A DNA stretch of 64,000 nt. Origin: Planctomycetota bacterium. GTDB taxonomy: Bacteria > Planctomycetota > UBA1135 > JAKEFM01. Both the position numbers and the translations under genes were made by a program. The DNA is taken from positions 1 to 64,000 of the forward strand of contig JAKEFM010000003.1 in assembly GCA_022616055.1 (NCBI GenBank). The letters are read 5' to 3'. This document shows, piece after piece, positions 53,507 through 62,152 of the stretch (its first letter is position 1; each line of letters starts with the position of its first letter). The notes under the pieces are model-generated. The model worked only from the letters and a program-made list of their open reading frames with translations. It made no database searches and was not told the origin of the DNA.

Positions 53507-53586
53507 CCGGAGCCGGTGGCGCCGGAAAAGGCGAGCCCCCCAGGGCGCTCCACGCTTCCTGGACGAAACGAGCGACGCCGCGGCAA

Positions 53587-55842
53587 TCACTTCTCCCGGA
53601 GCGCGATCGCCCCGAGATCCCTCACCTCTCCCGCGGACTCCAGGACGACCTCCATCGAGCGGCGCCGGAGCCCCGATTCGACGGCGAGGGTGAAGCGGCG
53701 CGCAGCGGGGAGCCCCCCCACGTCGAAGGAACCGTCCTGGCCGGAGCGCGCCCGGGCGAGGACCTGTACTGGCGGACAGTACGCGGTCACGTGGGCGCCC
53801 GGGATCGCCTCGCCGCGGTCGTCCACCGCCCGACCGCGAAGGCGACATTCAGGCTCGAGTTCGATCACGACCAGGCTCTCCTCCTCGTGGGGCTCGGGTC
53901 GGCGTGCGACCTCGGCCCATGCGTGGCGAGGCGCCGTGACCTCGAAGCCGGCCGTCTGTCTGGGTGCCGGACCGTAGCGGAACCCTCCGTCCGCGTCCGT
54001 CACGAACGTCGTCGGCTGGTACCACTTGGACCCGGCGTAGACCACCTCGACCCGGGCGCCGGCGACTGGGAGCCCCGTCGTACGCGAGCGAACGGTTCCG
54101 GCGAAAACCACCGGTCTTGTCGCGAGACAGAGGTCGCATTCCACTTCCGCGGCCTCGGGAATCTCGATCTCGCGCGCTTCGAGGAAGCCGGCGTGCATCG
54201 TCGCCACGCTCCAGACGCCGGGGGAGCAGAGCTGGTGGTAATACCGTCCCTCGGCGTCCGTCACCGCCTTGTTAGATTCTCTCGAGCGCGACTCGCGGTA
54301 GTCCCAGTACGCCTTCGCCGCCGCGCCGAGGACCGGATTCACGTACGGGACGCTGCGCGGGCCGTCGATCAGGACGGCGGCGCTAGGGACCGGCCGACCC
54401 TCGGCGTCGACGACCCGACCCTTCAGCCGGGGGAGCTCCTCCGGACGGGGAAGGCGGACCGTGAGGTCGTCCCGCGACTTCTGGACCTCGTGATGCCAGT
54501 AGGCGAGGACCGGTAGGTGCCCTTCCGCCTCGACGAGGAGATCCACCCCCGCGAGGTGGTCCGGGATCGGGCCGCCAAACGTCCCGTCCGGGCCGGCCAT
54601 CGCGACGAAGATCTGGGCCTCGATCCTCCTCGGCTCCTCCTCCCCGAGGACGAAATCGTCGCTGCGCGCGAACACCCGGGCTCCGGGAATGGTGCGATCC
54701 CCGAAGACTTCGACGACGCGCCCCTGGATCTCCCTCGGCCGATCGAGGAGGAGCATGACGTCCGAGATCTCGAAAGGGAGCGCGGAGACGCGGTCCGTAC
54801 GCCTCCCCGGCCAGGAGAGGAGGCCGTCCTTCGACGCCTCGATCCGGAGCGTCAGGGGTGGGGAGGATTCCCCCGCCTCTGCGCTGAGGTGGAAGGTTCC
54901 GCCGGCCCCGCTCTCCGTGGAGCCGAGTTCCTTCCCCGTCTCGAGCGCGACCAGCCGCACGTGGGCGCGCGCGACGGGATTGCCTCCCCTCTCCAGCACA
55001 GATCCGCGATAGCGAACGGCGCTCGAGCGCTCCCCCTGAGGTTGGGACTCAGGGGCCTGGACCCTGCTCGATTCGAGGGAGGATCTCGTCGGACTCGGCG
55101 ACTCCACCGCGGGCTCCGGGAAACGCGCGAGGATCTCCGGCACAGAGGGGAGTGCGGAGGATCGGGCAACCTCGGGGGCCGGGGACGGAGACTCCGGCCA
55201 GAAGGAGACCCCGAGGCCGATCAGCAGGGCGGCGGATATCGCAACCTTTGCACTCACGCTCATGGCTACGCCTCCGGCGAGGGCCCCGACGATTCCCGCC
55301 TTGGGAGCCGCGAACGGCGCGAGCGCCGCGCACCACGCCGGGCGGTCGCCTCCCCACTCGCGGTCGAGCCGTGCCCTCAATCGTGCGAGGCCGCGCTTCA
55401 GGCGCGTCCGGGCCGTCTCCACCGGCACGGCCAGTCTCTTCGCGATCGCCCGCGGCGGGAGGTCCTCGTAGAAGCGCAGGATCACCGCGGAGCGGTAGGG
55501 CTCCTCCAGCGCGAGCACCGCGTCCACGACCCGGCTGCGGGCCTCCTCGCGCGCGACGATCTCGTGGGTCGAGGGGACCGCTTCGGGGTGAGCCGCCGCC
55601 CTCTCCCGTCGTGCGCGCCGGGCGTCCGCGCGCGCGAACCGACGGGCGAAGTTGCGAAGGACGGTGAGCAGCCAGCCCCGCGGGGCCTCCGCCGACCCCG
55701 GGGGATGCTCCAGGACCGCGACCCAGGTCTCCTGCTCCAGGTCTTCCGCCCGGCCGGCGTCGCGGATGAGCGTGCGCGCCAGCGCCCGGACGAAGTCGGC
55801 GTCCGCGAGGAGGGCCCGAGGGTCGAGGGGAGCCCGCTCCAT
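53587..55842 (-). CDS. ECF sigma factor fused through one membrane span to an exported Ig-repeat domain
   Basis: A 751-residue single polypeptide. Residues about 10-75 are sigma region 2 (RAEDLEQETWVAVLEHP and GWLLTVLRNFARRFAR), and 104-160 are region 4 with the helix-turn-helix ILRFYEDLPPRAIAKRLAVP-VETARTRLKRGL. A conserved AWCAALAP follows at 169-176. Residues about 198-215 (KVAISAALLIGLGVSFW) are a membrane span with basic residues on the sigma side, so the rest is outside the inner membrane. From 260 on come carboxypeptidase-regulatory-like beta modules (GSVLERGGNPVARAHVRL, GRVVDAEGRPVPSAAVLI, GRAVDDRGEAIPGAHV). ATG at 55842; a TTG five codons earlier is possible. ECF proteins with long C-terminal membrane extensions are known from planctomycetes (ECF01-Gob type). 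Confidence 0.85.
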   Translation of the reverse strand: MERAPLDPRALLADADFVRALARTLIRDAGRAEDLEQETWVAVLEHPPGSAEAPRGWLLTVLRNFARRFARADARRARRERAAAHPEAVPSTHEIVAREEARSRVVDAVLALEEPYRSAVILRFYEDLPPRAIAKRLAVPVETARTRLKRGLARLRARLDREWGGDRPAWCAALAPFAAPKAGIVGALAGGVAMSVSAKVAISAALLIGLGVSFWPESPSPAPEVARSSALPSVPEILARFPEPAVESPSPTRSSLESSRVQAPESQPQGERSSAVRYRGSVLERGGNPVARAHVRLVALETGKELGSTESGAGGTFHLSAEAGESSPPLTLRIEASKDGLLSWPGRRTDRVSALPFEISDVMLLLDRPREIQGRVVEVFGDRTIPGARVFARSDDFVLGEEEPRRIEAQIFVAMAGPDGTFGGPIPDHLAGVDLLVEAEGHLPVLAYWHHEVQKSRDDLTVRLPRPEELPRLKGRVVDAEGRPVPSAAVLIDGPRSVPYVNPVLGAAAKAYWDYRESRSRESNKAVTDAEGRYYHQLCSPGVWSVATMHAGFLEAREIEIPEAAEVECDLCLATRPVVFAGTVRSRTTGLPVAGARVEVVYAGSKWYQPTTFVTDADGGFRYGPAPRQTAGFEVTAPRHAWAEVARRPEPHEEESLVVIELEPECRLRGRAVDDRGEAIPGAHVTAYCPPVQVLARARSGQDGSFDVGGLPAARRFTLAVESGLRRRSMEVVLESAGEVRDLGAIALREK

Positions 55843-55886
55843 GTCCGTACGCCACCACAAGCCCGGACGGACCGGAAGCGGTTCGG
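55843..55886 (-). promoter_or_regulatory. Conserved block before the first sigma fusion
   Basis: The minus-strand sequence directly before the ATG begins CCGAACCG and contains TTGTGGTGGCGTAC. The same block stands before the second fusion with the first element at the same distance of 37 bases from the A of ATG. GAACC is like the -35 of ECF promoters (GGAAC), and 16 bases further is GGCTTG. Autoregulation is a reasonable guess. Part of the block could also be coding. Confidence 0.45.
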
Positions 55887-55898
55887 CCCCGAGGCTCC

Positions 55899-58064
55899 CT
55901 AGAAGATTTGCCCGATGATCAGGAAGGCGGCCTTCTCCCCGTTCTCGGCGAGGCCGTAGCCGAGGTAGACCGGCCCGATCGGCGTCGCGAGTCCCGCGAA
56001 GGCGCTGCCGGCGAAGATGATCGAGTGGCTGTTCGTCGTGTCCCACCCGTCCCAGACCCCCCCCGCCTCGAACGAGCCTCCGAGGTAGACCCCCCCCATC
56101 TTGCGGTAGGTGATCAGGGAGGCGACCCCCCCTTCGGGGCCGGCGCGGGCGGTACCGCCGAGGCCGGTGAGACGGAAGAGGCCGCCGACGGCGAAGGCCT
56201 CGGGGACCTGCGTCTCGCCTCCCGTCTCGAACTGGAGGGAGGAGAGGAGGCCGACCGATTGGCCCGCGACCGTGGCGACGGCGTACCCCCCGACGTCGAC
56301 GACTTCGAAGTCCTCGTCCGCGCCGAGGGACTCGAAGCGCCGCTTCCACTTCGCCAGGGCCCGCACGCCCGACGTGGGGAAGATCGAGGCATTGAGGGTG
56401 TCGATCTCGAGGCTCGCGTGCAGCCCGTTGTCGTCGAAGTCCCCCTCGATCGAGGGGTGGACGTCGTCGAAGTCGAGGTCCCCCGCCTGGAAGTCGATGC
56501 CGAAGCGCAGCTCCGACCATCCCCCGAGGTGAGCGCCGGCGTCGAGCCGCCCTCCTCCGCGCTGGACGATCGCGTCGGTCTGGACGCCCCCGATGTCCGC
56601 CCGGACCGGGAAACGCTCGTAGCCGATGGCCGGCGCCACGAAGAGGCGGCGGCTCGACTCGAGGGGCTGGAACCACTCGCTCGCGAACGAGGTGTTCGTC
56701 CCGAGCCTCACCGCCGTCCGCCACTCCGCGTCGGTCTCGCCGATCAGCGCGTGGGTGTAGTTGAGACCGAGCGTCAGGGCCCCCGCGCCGTCGAAATCGG
56801 TCGAGGTGTCGAACCCGAAGCGCAGGTATCCGGGCCCCCAGCTCTTCTCGTCCGCCTTGATCTCGAGGATGTGGCTGCCGTCCGGTTGTCGCAGCAGGCG
56901 GAAGCGGACCTTCTCGAAGAGGTCCGACCCGTAGACGCGCTCGAGGTCCTTCTGCAGCCGCAGGAGGTCGAGGGGCTCGCCGACCTTCGTGCGGAGGTGG
57001 GACGCGACCGCCGCCCGAGACACCGCGGAGGTCGTCTCGATCCGGATCTCGGCGAGGACGGGGAGCGGCTTCGCGGGGCGCCGCTGGCGGGAGCGCCACC
57101 GCTCGTACTCCTCCGGCGACACCGAGTAGCGCGACAGCTCCTCGGCGCGGCTTCGCGCGTACGCCTTCCCGATCGCGATGAGCTCCGCGGCGCGCACGAA
57201 GTCGGAGGTCGAGAGATGCCCCAGGTCCGGCCGGATGAGCAGGTCCTGGGGCCCGAGGGACTCGACCGCCTCCCTCACGGGCCTCTCGAGCAGGATCGAG
57301 AACATCTGGGATGTGATCCCGAAAAGGTCGTTGATCTCCTCGCGCTTCAAGGGAGGCGTCCCGATGTCGACGGCGATCAGGCGCGCGGCCCCCATGGCGC
57401 GCGCGGCGTCGACCGGCAGGTTGTCGACGAGGAATCCGTCGACCAGCAGTCGATCTCCCCACTCGACGGGGGCGAAGATCCCCGGCAGCGACATGCTCGA
57501 GCGCATCGCGAGCGGCAGGTCGCCACGGTCGAACATGACCCGGCTCCCGTCCGCGATGTTCGTCGACACGCAGCGGAACGGGATCGGGAGGTCGTCGAAG
57601 GAGGCGAGGTCGTGGGCCTCGAGCGCGAGCTGGTCGAGGACGAGGCCGAGGTTCTGACCCTGGATCAGGCCCTTCGGCAGCGCGATCTTCCCGTCGCGCA
57701 CGCCGACCCGGGCCTGGACGAGGAAGTCGTACTCCTCCTGCTTGCGGCGGATCGTGAGGTCGGCCCGCCTCGGGAAGTCCTGCAGGATGTAGGGCCAGTC
57801 GACCGAGAGGACCCACCGCTCGATCTCCTCGGGGGCGAGTCCGTAGGCGTAGAGCCCGCCGACGATCGAGCCCATGCTCGTGCCGGCGATGCAGTCGACC
57901 GGCACGCGCAACTCCTCAAGGACCTCGAGGACGCCGATGTGCGCGAGGCCGCGCGCGCCTCCCCCGCTGAGGACGAGCCCGACACGCGGCCGGGGCTGAG
58001 TCTGCTGTGCGGGCAGGGCTGTCGCGACGAGCGCGCCGGAGAGGCCGAGGGGGAGGAGGAACAT
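55899..58064 (-). CDS. Patatin-POTRA-barrel protein (PlpD/type Vd-like)
   Basis: A 721-residue outer membrane protein. Signal peptide at 1-20. Patatin domain about 25-320: oxyanion GGGARGLAHIGVLE (from 34), nucleophile Ser63 in GTSMGS, and catalytic Asp209 in LLVDGFLVDNLPVD. Then a POTRA-like domain (about 345-420: IETTSAVSRAAVASHLRTKV, RVYGSDLFEKVRFRLL) and a BamA/FhaC-type 16-strand barrel to the C-terminal Phe (LIIGQIF). This is the PlpD plan, in which the barrel exports its own lipase. It lies between the two sigma fusions, same strand, 56 and 83 bases from them. TAGACT ends eight bases before its ATG. Confidence 0.87.
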   Translation of the reverse strand: MFLLPLGLSGALVATALPAQQTQPRPRVGLVLSGGGARGLAHIGVLEVLEELRVPVDCIAGTSMGSIVGGLYAYGLAPEEIERWVLSVDWPYILQDFPRRADLTIRRKQEEYDFLVQARVGVRDGKIALPKGLIQGQNLGLVLDQLALEAHDLASFDDLPIPFRCVSTNIADGSRVMFDRGDLPLAMRSSMSLPGIFAPVEWGDRLLVDGFLVDNLPVDAARAMGAARLIAVDIGTPPLKREEINDLFGITSQMFSILLERPVREAVESLGPQDLLIRPDLGHLSTSDFVRAAELIAIGKAYARSRAEELSRYSVSPEEYERWRSRQRRPAKPLPVLAEIRIETTSAVSRAAVASHLRTKVGEPLDLLRLQKDLERVYGSDLFEKVRFRLLRQPDGSHILEIKADEKSWGPGYLRFGFDTSTDFDGAGALTLGLNYTHALIGETDAEWRTAVRLGTNTSFASEWFQPLESSRRLFVAPAIGYERFPVRADIGGVQTDAIVQRGGGRLDAGAHLGGWSELRFGIDFQAGDLDFDDVHPSIEGDFDDNGLHASLEIDTLNASIFPTSGVRALAKWKRRFESLGADEDFEVVDVGGYAVATVAGQSVGLLSSLQFETGGETQVPEAFAVGGLFRLTGLGGTARAGPEGGVASLITYRKMGGVYLGGSFEAGGVWDGWDTTNSHSIIFAGSAFAGLATPIGPVYLGYGLAENGEKAAFLIIGQIF

Positions 58065-58072
58065 GGCGCGCG

Positions 58073-58078
58073 AGTCTA
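58073..58078 (-). promoter_or_regulatory. Candidate -10 element of the patatin-barrel gene
   Basis: TAGACT ends eight bases before the ATG at 58064, identical to the element before the IMPase-like gene. GGAACC, which is like an ECF -35, overlaps this region at about 58087-58092 on the minus strand, but its spacing to the start is short. Confidence 0.35.
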
Positions 58079-58147
58079 CTGTCGAGGGGTTCCCCCGGGC
58101 GACCTCGACGGCGTGGGAAGGGCGGCGACGGAGTGGCGGCCGGCCCG

Positions 58148-61100
58148 TCAGGGGATCTCGACGTCGACCTCCGGCCGTTCCCCGACTTCGATCGCGACCT
58201 CCTGCTCCCGCGGCTGCCCGCCCGGGGCCTCGACCCGTATGCGGTAATTCCCGGGGAGAAGCGTGGGATAGAGCCTCCCGTTCGTGCGACCATGGAGCGC
58301 ATAGGCCACCCGACCCGCGCTGTCCCGGATCTCCATGCGCACGGCCGTCTCCCCGATCGACACCCGCGCGCTCCGGAGGCGAACGTGGAGGCTCACGGCC
58401 GGCACGGCGTCGACGTCGTAGCGGATCTCTTCCTCCCCCTCGGGGACGTCGAGGTGGACCGGATGTCCCGAGGGGAGGTAGGGCCCGCCCCAGAGACGGA
58501 CGCGGTGCTTCCCCGGCCGGAATCCCGTCAGCCGGTACGAGCGGTCCTTCCCCAGATGGGTGCTCGGGCCATCTCTCTCGCCCTCCCGGCGGAATCCGAG
58601 TTCGAACTCCCCGTCCGCGGGCAGGCCCCGGACGAACCCCCGGACCGTCACCCCCCTGTCGAGGGACACGGCGATCGGATCGGGAGGGCTCCCCGGAGTC
58701 ACCGCGATCCCGGCTCGCTCCCAGGGAGCGAAACCCTCGGAGGTCACGCGCAGCGTCCACGTTCCGGCGGGCGCCTTGACCCTGAATCGGCCCGGCGCGG
58801 GCTTCTCGCCCTTCACGACGCGACTCCCATCCGAGAGCTCTACCTCGAAGTCGAGGAAGGGAGCGCCGCTCTCGGCGTCCCGCACCGTCCCCTCGACCGT
58901 CGCCGCGGCTGCGTCTTCCTCCTCCCCGGCCGGTACGCGGATGACGACGTCCTCCGCGTCCGTCCGGACGCCGGTCAGGACGGCGCGAACCTCCGACTCG
59001 TCCTCCTTCTTCCGCGGCCTCTTCCAGAGAGCGACCAGGGTGTAGGGGCCCTCGGGGAGGTCGCGGGCCTCGAAGGAGCCGTCCTCGCCCGAGATGGCGC
59101 TCCCGTAGACGCGCGGCCCGGGGAGGCCGGCGGCGTCCCCTCGGTCTCCCCGCTCGACCCTCGCGGCGGCGATCTGCCCGGTCGGGATCGCCGGATTCAC
59201 GACGTAGAGGGGGACGTCACGGGCCGGAGCGCCGTCCGGGAGGAGGACCCTGCCGGCCACTCGATGTCCGGGGGCGAGGACCACCCGGACTTCCGGGGGA
59301 TTCTCCGCCGAGGGGACGACGTCCGGCGTGCGGACGGGGCGGTATCCCGGCGCGCGGACGACCAGCCTCCTCGGATCGCGCTTCTCCCCCTCCTCCAGGA
59401 GCTGGAAGAAAACGCGGAGCCGCCCGTCCTCGCCGGTGACCGCCATGTCGATCGGATCGGGTCCCGAGGGCATCGCCCCTCCGACCGGGCGGCCCTGCTC
59501 GTCCACGACGACGAGGTCGATCGCCGGATCGGTCTTGAGGAGGATGTCGGCGACTTCCGTCTCCTCCCCCGCGCGGAGGGTCGCCCCGAGCTGCGAGCTC
59601 GTGCTCCCCGAGCCCTTCGCGCGAGCGAGGATCGTCACGCGGGAGGCGCTCGGGCTCGCCGGGATGTCGGAGATCGCGAATCGGCCCGCCGCATCCGTCA
59701 CGTCCGAGGGGTACCCGAGTCCAACGATCTCGAGCGAGGAGGCCTGCCGCCCCCGTTCGTGGCAGAAGGCGAGGACCGAGACCCCGGGGATCGGCGTTCC
59801 CCTCCCATCGACGACCCTTCCCCGGACCTTCGCGGAGCGCCACAGCCTCACGGTCGAGTCTGTGGCTTCCCCGTCCTTGACGTGGAGGACCTCATCGGAC
59901 CCCTCGGCGTAGCCCGCGGCCCTCGCCGTCACGAATCCGAGGATCGGCCCGCGCCGCCCGTGGACGTCGGTGCCGCGACGATGGAATCCCGCCGCCGGGA
60001 GATGTTCGATCCCGAAGGTGCCGTCGGCGGCGGAGACCCCCTCGGCGAGAAGGTGCGGATTCCAGGGACTCTGGATGTGCCTTCCGCCCAGGGAGAAGCT
60101 CCCGGTCCCGTCCCACCCCCACAGCCGCACCGTCGCACCAGCGATCGGGGAATCGCTCTCCGCTTCGACGACCCGGCCGCGGAGCGTCGCGCCGCGGATC
60201 AGGACGAGGTCGTGGCGAGCGCTCCCCTCCGTCTCGGGGGAGACGGGAGACCCGATCCGCAGGGGAGCGAAGCCGGCCGCCTCGACGTCGAGCGACCACG
60301 CCAGGCCCATGCCCGTCCCCTCCGTGGCGCGGGGGGAAGGGATCCCCTCGATCCGGTAGGAGCCGTCGGGACCCGAGACGGTCTGCCGCTCGACCTGCGC
60401 GCTGGCGAGGAGGCCCAGCCAGCGGATCCGGGCGCCCGCGACCGTGCGTCCCTCCCGGTCCGCGACGGTGCCAACGAAGGCACGGGCAGGGTCGAGGACG
60501 AGCCGGACGTCCCCTCCGGGCCGGAGCGAGGTCGCGATCTTCGGAGAGAACCCATCCGCCTCGACGAGGACGCTGAAGTAGGTCGACCTCCCCCCGAGCG
60601 GGACCTCGAACCGTCCCTTCGTGTCGGTCTCGGTCCTCTGGACCGGATCCGACTCCGGGTCGGGGGACAATCGGACCGCGCGTCCCAGGCTCTCCGGGTA
60701 GGAGAAGACGCGCGCGCCCCCGACCGGACGACCCCCCCGGTCGACGACGATGCCCGAGGCCCGGGGGCCTTCCTCTCCCAGCGGCCGGCGTTCGGCGCCG
60801 GGGGGGTTCGCCTGGTCCCGTTCGATTCCCACCTCCGGGGCGACCGCCAGCCTCGCATCCGCACTCGACGAGGGGCCGGGAGCGGCACCGACCTCGAGCA
60901 CGCGCGCGACCTGCGGCGGCGAAACCGAGCCCTCCGGCCAGAACGCGATGGAGAGTCCGAGGAGGAGGGCGGCGGCGATCGAGACCTTCGCGCCCGTCTT
61001 CATGGCGACGATTCCTCCCGCGAGGGCTCCCGGGAGCCCCGACTTCCTTGCCAGGAGCGGCGCGAGCGCCGCGCACCACGCCGAGCGGTCCCCGCCCCAC

Positions 61101-61585
61101 TCCCCGTCGAGCCGCGCTCGCAGCTGCGCGAGTCCGCGCTTGATCCTCGTCCGGGCGGTCTCGACGGGGACAGCGAGCCTCCTCGCGATCGCCCGCGGCG
61201 GGAGGTCCTCGTAGAAGCGCAGCACGATCGCCGACCGGTAGGGCTCCTCGAGGGCGAGCACGGCCTCGACGACCCGGCGGCGCGACTCCTCGCGGGCAAC
61301 GATGTCGTGGGACGAGGGGACCGGCTCGGGGCGCGCCGCCGCGCTCTCCCACCGTGTTCGACGGATCTCCGCGCGAGAGAGCCGGCGCGCGAGGTTGCGC
61401 AGGACGGTGAGGAGCCACCCGCGCGAGGACTCGACCGTCCGGGGGGGATGCTCCAGGGTCGCGACCCAGGTCTCCTGCGCGAGGTCGTCCGCCCTCGCCG
61501 CGTCGTGGACGAGGGTGCGCGCGAGGGCCCGGACGAAGTCCGCGTGCGCGAGCAGCGCTTGGGGATCGGGGGGGACGCGCCCCAT
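58148..61585 (-). CDS. ECF sigma factor fused to a very large exported Ig-repeat domain (paralogue)
   Basis: An 1145-residue paralogue of the fusion at 53587-55842. The sigma half is the same: region 2 with RADDLAQETWVATLEHP and GWLLTVLRNLARRLSR, region 4 with VLRFYEDLPPRAIARRLAVP and ETARTRIKRGL, then AWCAALAP and the span KVSIAAALLLGLSIAFW near 199-216. The exported half is longer, about 900 residues with eight or more carboxypeptidase-regulatory-like modules (GIVVDRGGRPVGGARVFS, GTVADREGRTVAGARIRW, GRVVEAESDSPIAGATVRL, GRVVDGRGTPIPGVSVLA, GRVLLPDGAPARDVPLYV). Over the first 176 residues the two agree at about 78% (hand count); the exported parts do not align by eye. ATG at 61585; a TTG five codons earlier is possible. 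Confidence 0.85.
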   Translation of the reverse strand: MGRVPPDPQALLAHADFVRALARTLVHDAARADDLAQETWVATLEHPPRTVESSRGWLLTVLRNLARRLSRAEIRRTRWESAAARPEPVPSSHDIVAREESRRRVVEAVLALEEPYRSAIVLRFYEDLPPRAIARRLAVPVETARTRIKRGLAQLRARLDGEWGGDRSAWCAALAPLLARKSGLPGALAGGIVAMKTGAKVSIAAALLLGLSIAFWPEGSVSPPQVARVLEVGAAPGPSSSADARLAVAPEVGIERDQANPPGAERRPLGEEGPRASGIVVDRGGRPVGGARVFSYPESLGRAVRLSPDPESDPVQRTETDTKGRFEVPLGGRSTYFSVLVEADGFSPKIATSLRPGGDVRLVLDPARAFVGTVADREGRTVAGARIRWLGLLASAQVERQTVSGPDGSYRIEGIPSPRATEGTGMGLAWSLDVEAAGFAPLRIGSPVSPETEGSARHDLVLIRGATLRGRVVEAESDSPIAGATVRLWGWDGTGSFSLGGRHIQSPWNPHLLAEGVSAADGTFGIEHLPAAGFHRRGTDVHGRRGPILGFVTARAAGYAEGSDEVLHVKDGEATDSTVRLWRSAKVRGRVVDGRGTPIPGVSVLAFCHERGRQASSLEIVGLGYPSDVTDAAGRFAISDIPASPSASRVTILARAKGSGSTSSQLGATLRAGEETEVADILLKTDPAIDLVVVDEQGRPVGGAMPSGPDPIDMAVTGEDGRLRVFFQLLEEGEKRDPRRLVVRAPGYRPVRTPDVVPSAENPPEVRVVLAPGHRVAGRVLLPDGAPARDVPLYVVNPAIPTGQIAAARVERGDRGDAAGLPGPRVYGSAISGEDGSFEARDLPEGPYTLVALWKRPRKKEDESEVRAVLTGVRTDAEDVVIRVPAGEEEDAAAATVEGTVRDAESGAPFLDFEVELSDGSRVVKGEKPAPGRFRVKAPAGTWTLRVTSEGFAPWERAGIAVTPGSPPDPIAVSLDRGVTVRGFVRGLPADGEFELGFRREGERDGPSTHLGKDRSYRLTGFRPGKHRVRLWGGPYLPSGHPVHLDVPEGEEEIRYDVDAVPAVSLHVRLRSARVSIGETAVRMEIRDSAGRVAYALHGRTNGRLYPTLLPGNYRIRVEAPGGQPREQEVAIEVGERPEVDVEIP

Positions 61586-61629
61586 GGCGGTACGCCACCA
61601 CAATCCCGGCCGAAGGGGAATCGGTTCGG
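61586..61629 (-). promoter_or_regulatory. Conserved block before the second sigma fusion
   Basis: Same layout as the block at 55843-55886: CCGAACCG starting 44 bases before the ATG, GGATTG 16 bases after GAACC, then TTGTGGTGGCGTAC. Eight substitutions separate the two blocks over the 45 bases that end with the ATG. The rest of the 61586-61813 gap holds only the palindrome listed next. Confidence 0.45.
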
Positions 61630-61784
61630 GGGCGCCCCGCCCCGCGCGGTTCGGGAAGGAACTCGGGCTCGGCTCGAGGCCGCCGACCTTCTCGAGGTCG
61701 CATCTCCACGGGGAGGGCCCCCCGCTCGATCCGGCCCGTGCCCTCGCTGGGCGGGATTCCAAAGCGGGCGGAGCCGGTAATCTC

Positions 61785-61813
61785 GTTGCCGAAATACCGT
61801 ACATTTTGGCAAC
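61785..61813. promoter_or_regulatory. Inverted repeat abutting the start of the ATPase remnant
   Basis: Arms GTTGCCGAAAT and ATTTTGGCAAC match at ten of eleven positions around a seven-base centre ACCGTAC. The repeat ends exactly at the base before the ATG at 61814. It contains TACATT, which ends eight bases before the ATG, and so could be an operator on a leaderless promoter. It is markedly AT-rich against its surroundings. Confidence 0.55.
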
Positions 61814-62152
61814 ATGCTGCCTCGAATTTGCAGGATCCCGGAGCGGCGGTCGTGCCGCCTCCTCGGACCTCGCCAGACGGGGAAGAGCTCCCTCCTCACC
61901 GGCCTCCTCCCCCGCCGGGCGTGGACCGGCGACCTCCCCTTCGAGCGCCACGGCCGCCTGCGGCTCGCCGCCGAGATCAAGGCGAAGCGCCACGTCGTGG
62001 GGGCCGACGTCGAGGGGCTGCGCTCCTTAGCCGAGGCCCACCCGGGGGACCCTCGCGCCGTCGTCGCCCTCGTCCCCGAACCCTACCGGTTCGAGGGGGT
62101 GGAAGTTCTCCCCTTCGCGCGGTTCTTCGAGCGGCTCGGGGAGCGACTCTAG
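61814..62152 (+). pseudogene. Remnant of a DUF4143-type AAA ATPase with an internal deletion
   Basis: The 112 codons are open but join two ends of a normally 370-400-residue ATP-binding protein. Residues 10-30 give ERRSCRLLGPRQTGKSSLL, the N-terminal strand and Walker A of the family. At about residue 36 the sequence jumps to the C-terminal DUF4143 end (GDLPFERHGRLRLAAEIKAK, then RHVVGADVEGLRSLAEAHPG and VALVPEPYRFEGVEVLPFARF). Walker B, sensor and most of the C-terminal domain are missing, so it cannot hydrolyse ATP normally. The start with its palindrome and the end (shared CTAG stop with speB) both look intact, which points to a clean in-frame deletion. Confidence 0.7.

Noticed and set aside
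55262-55471. Possible separate anti-sigma gene inside the first sigma fusion
   Set aside because: The sigma and exported parts are continuous in one frame with no stop, and the internal frames on other phases lack motifs.
58007-61780. A 1257-codon open frame on the plus strand, antisense to the second sigma fusion
   Set aside because: In DNA of this GC content stops are rare in several frames. The translation is Arg/Pro/Gly-rich with no motif, while the minus strand has complete sigma and Ig-like motifs.
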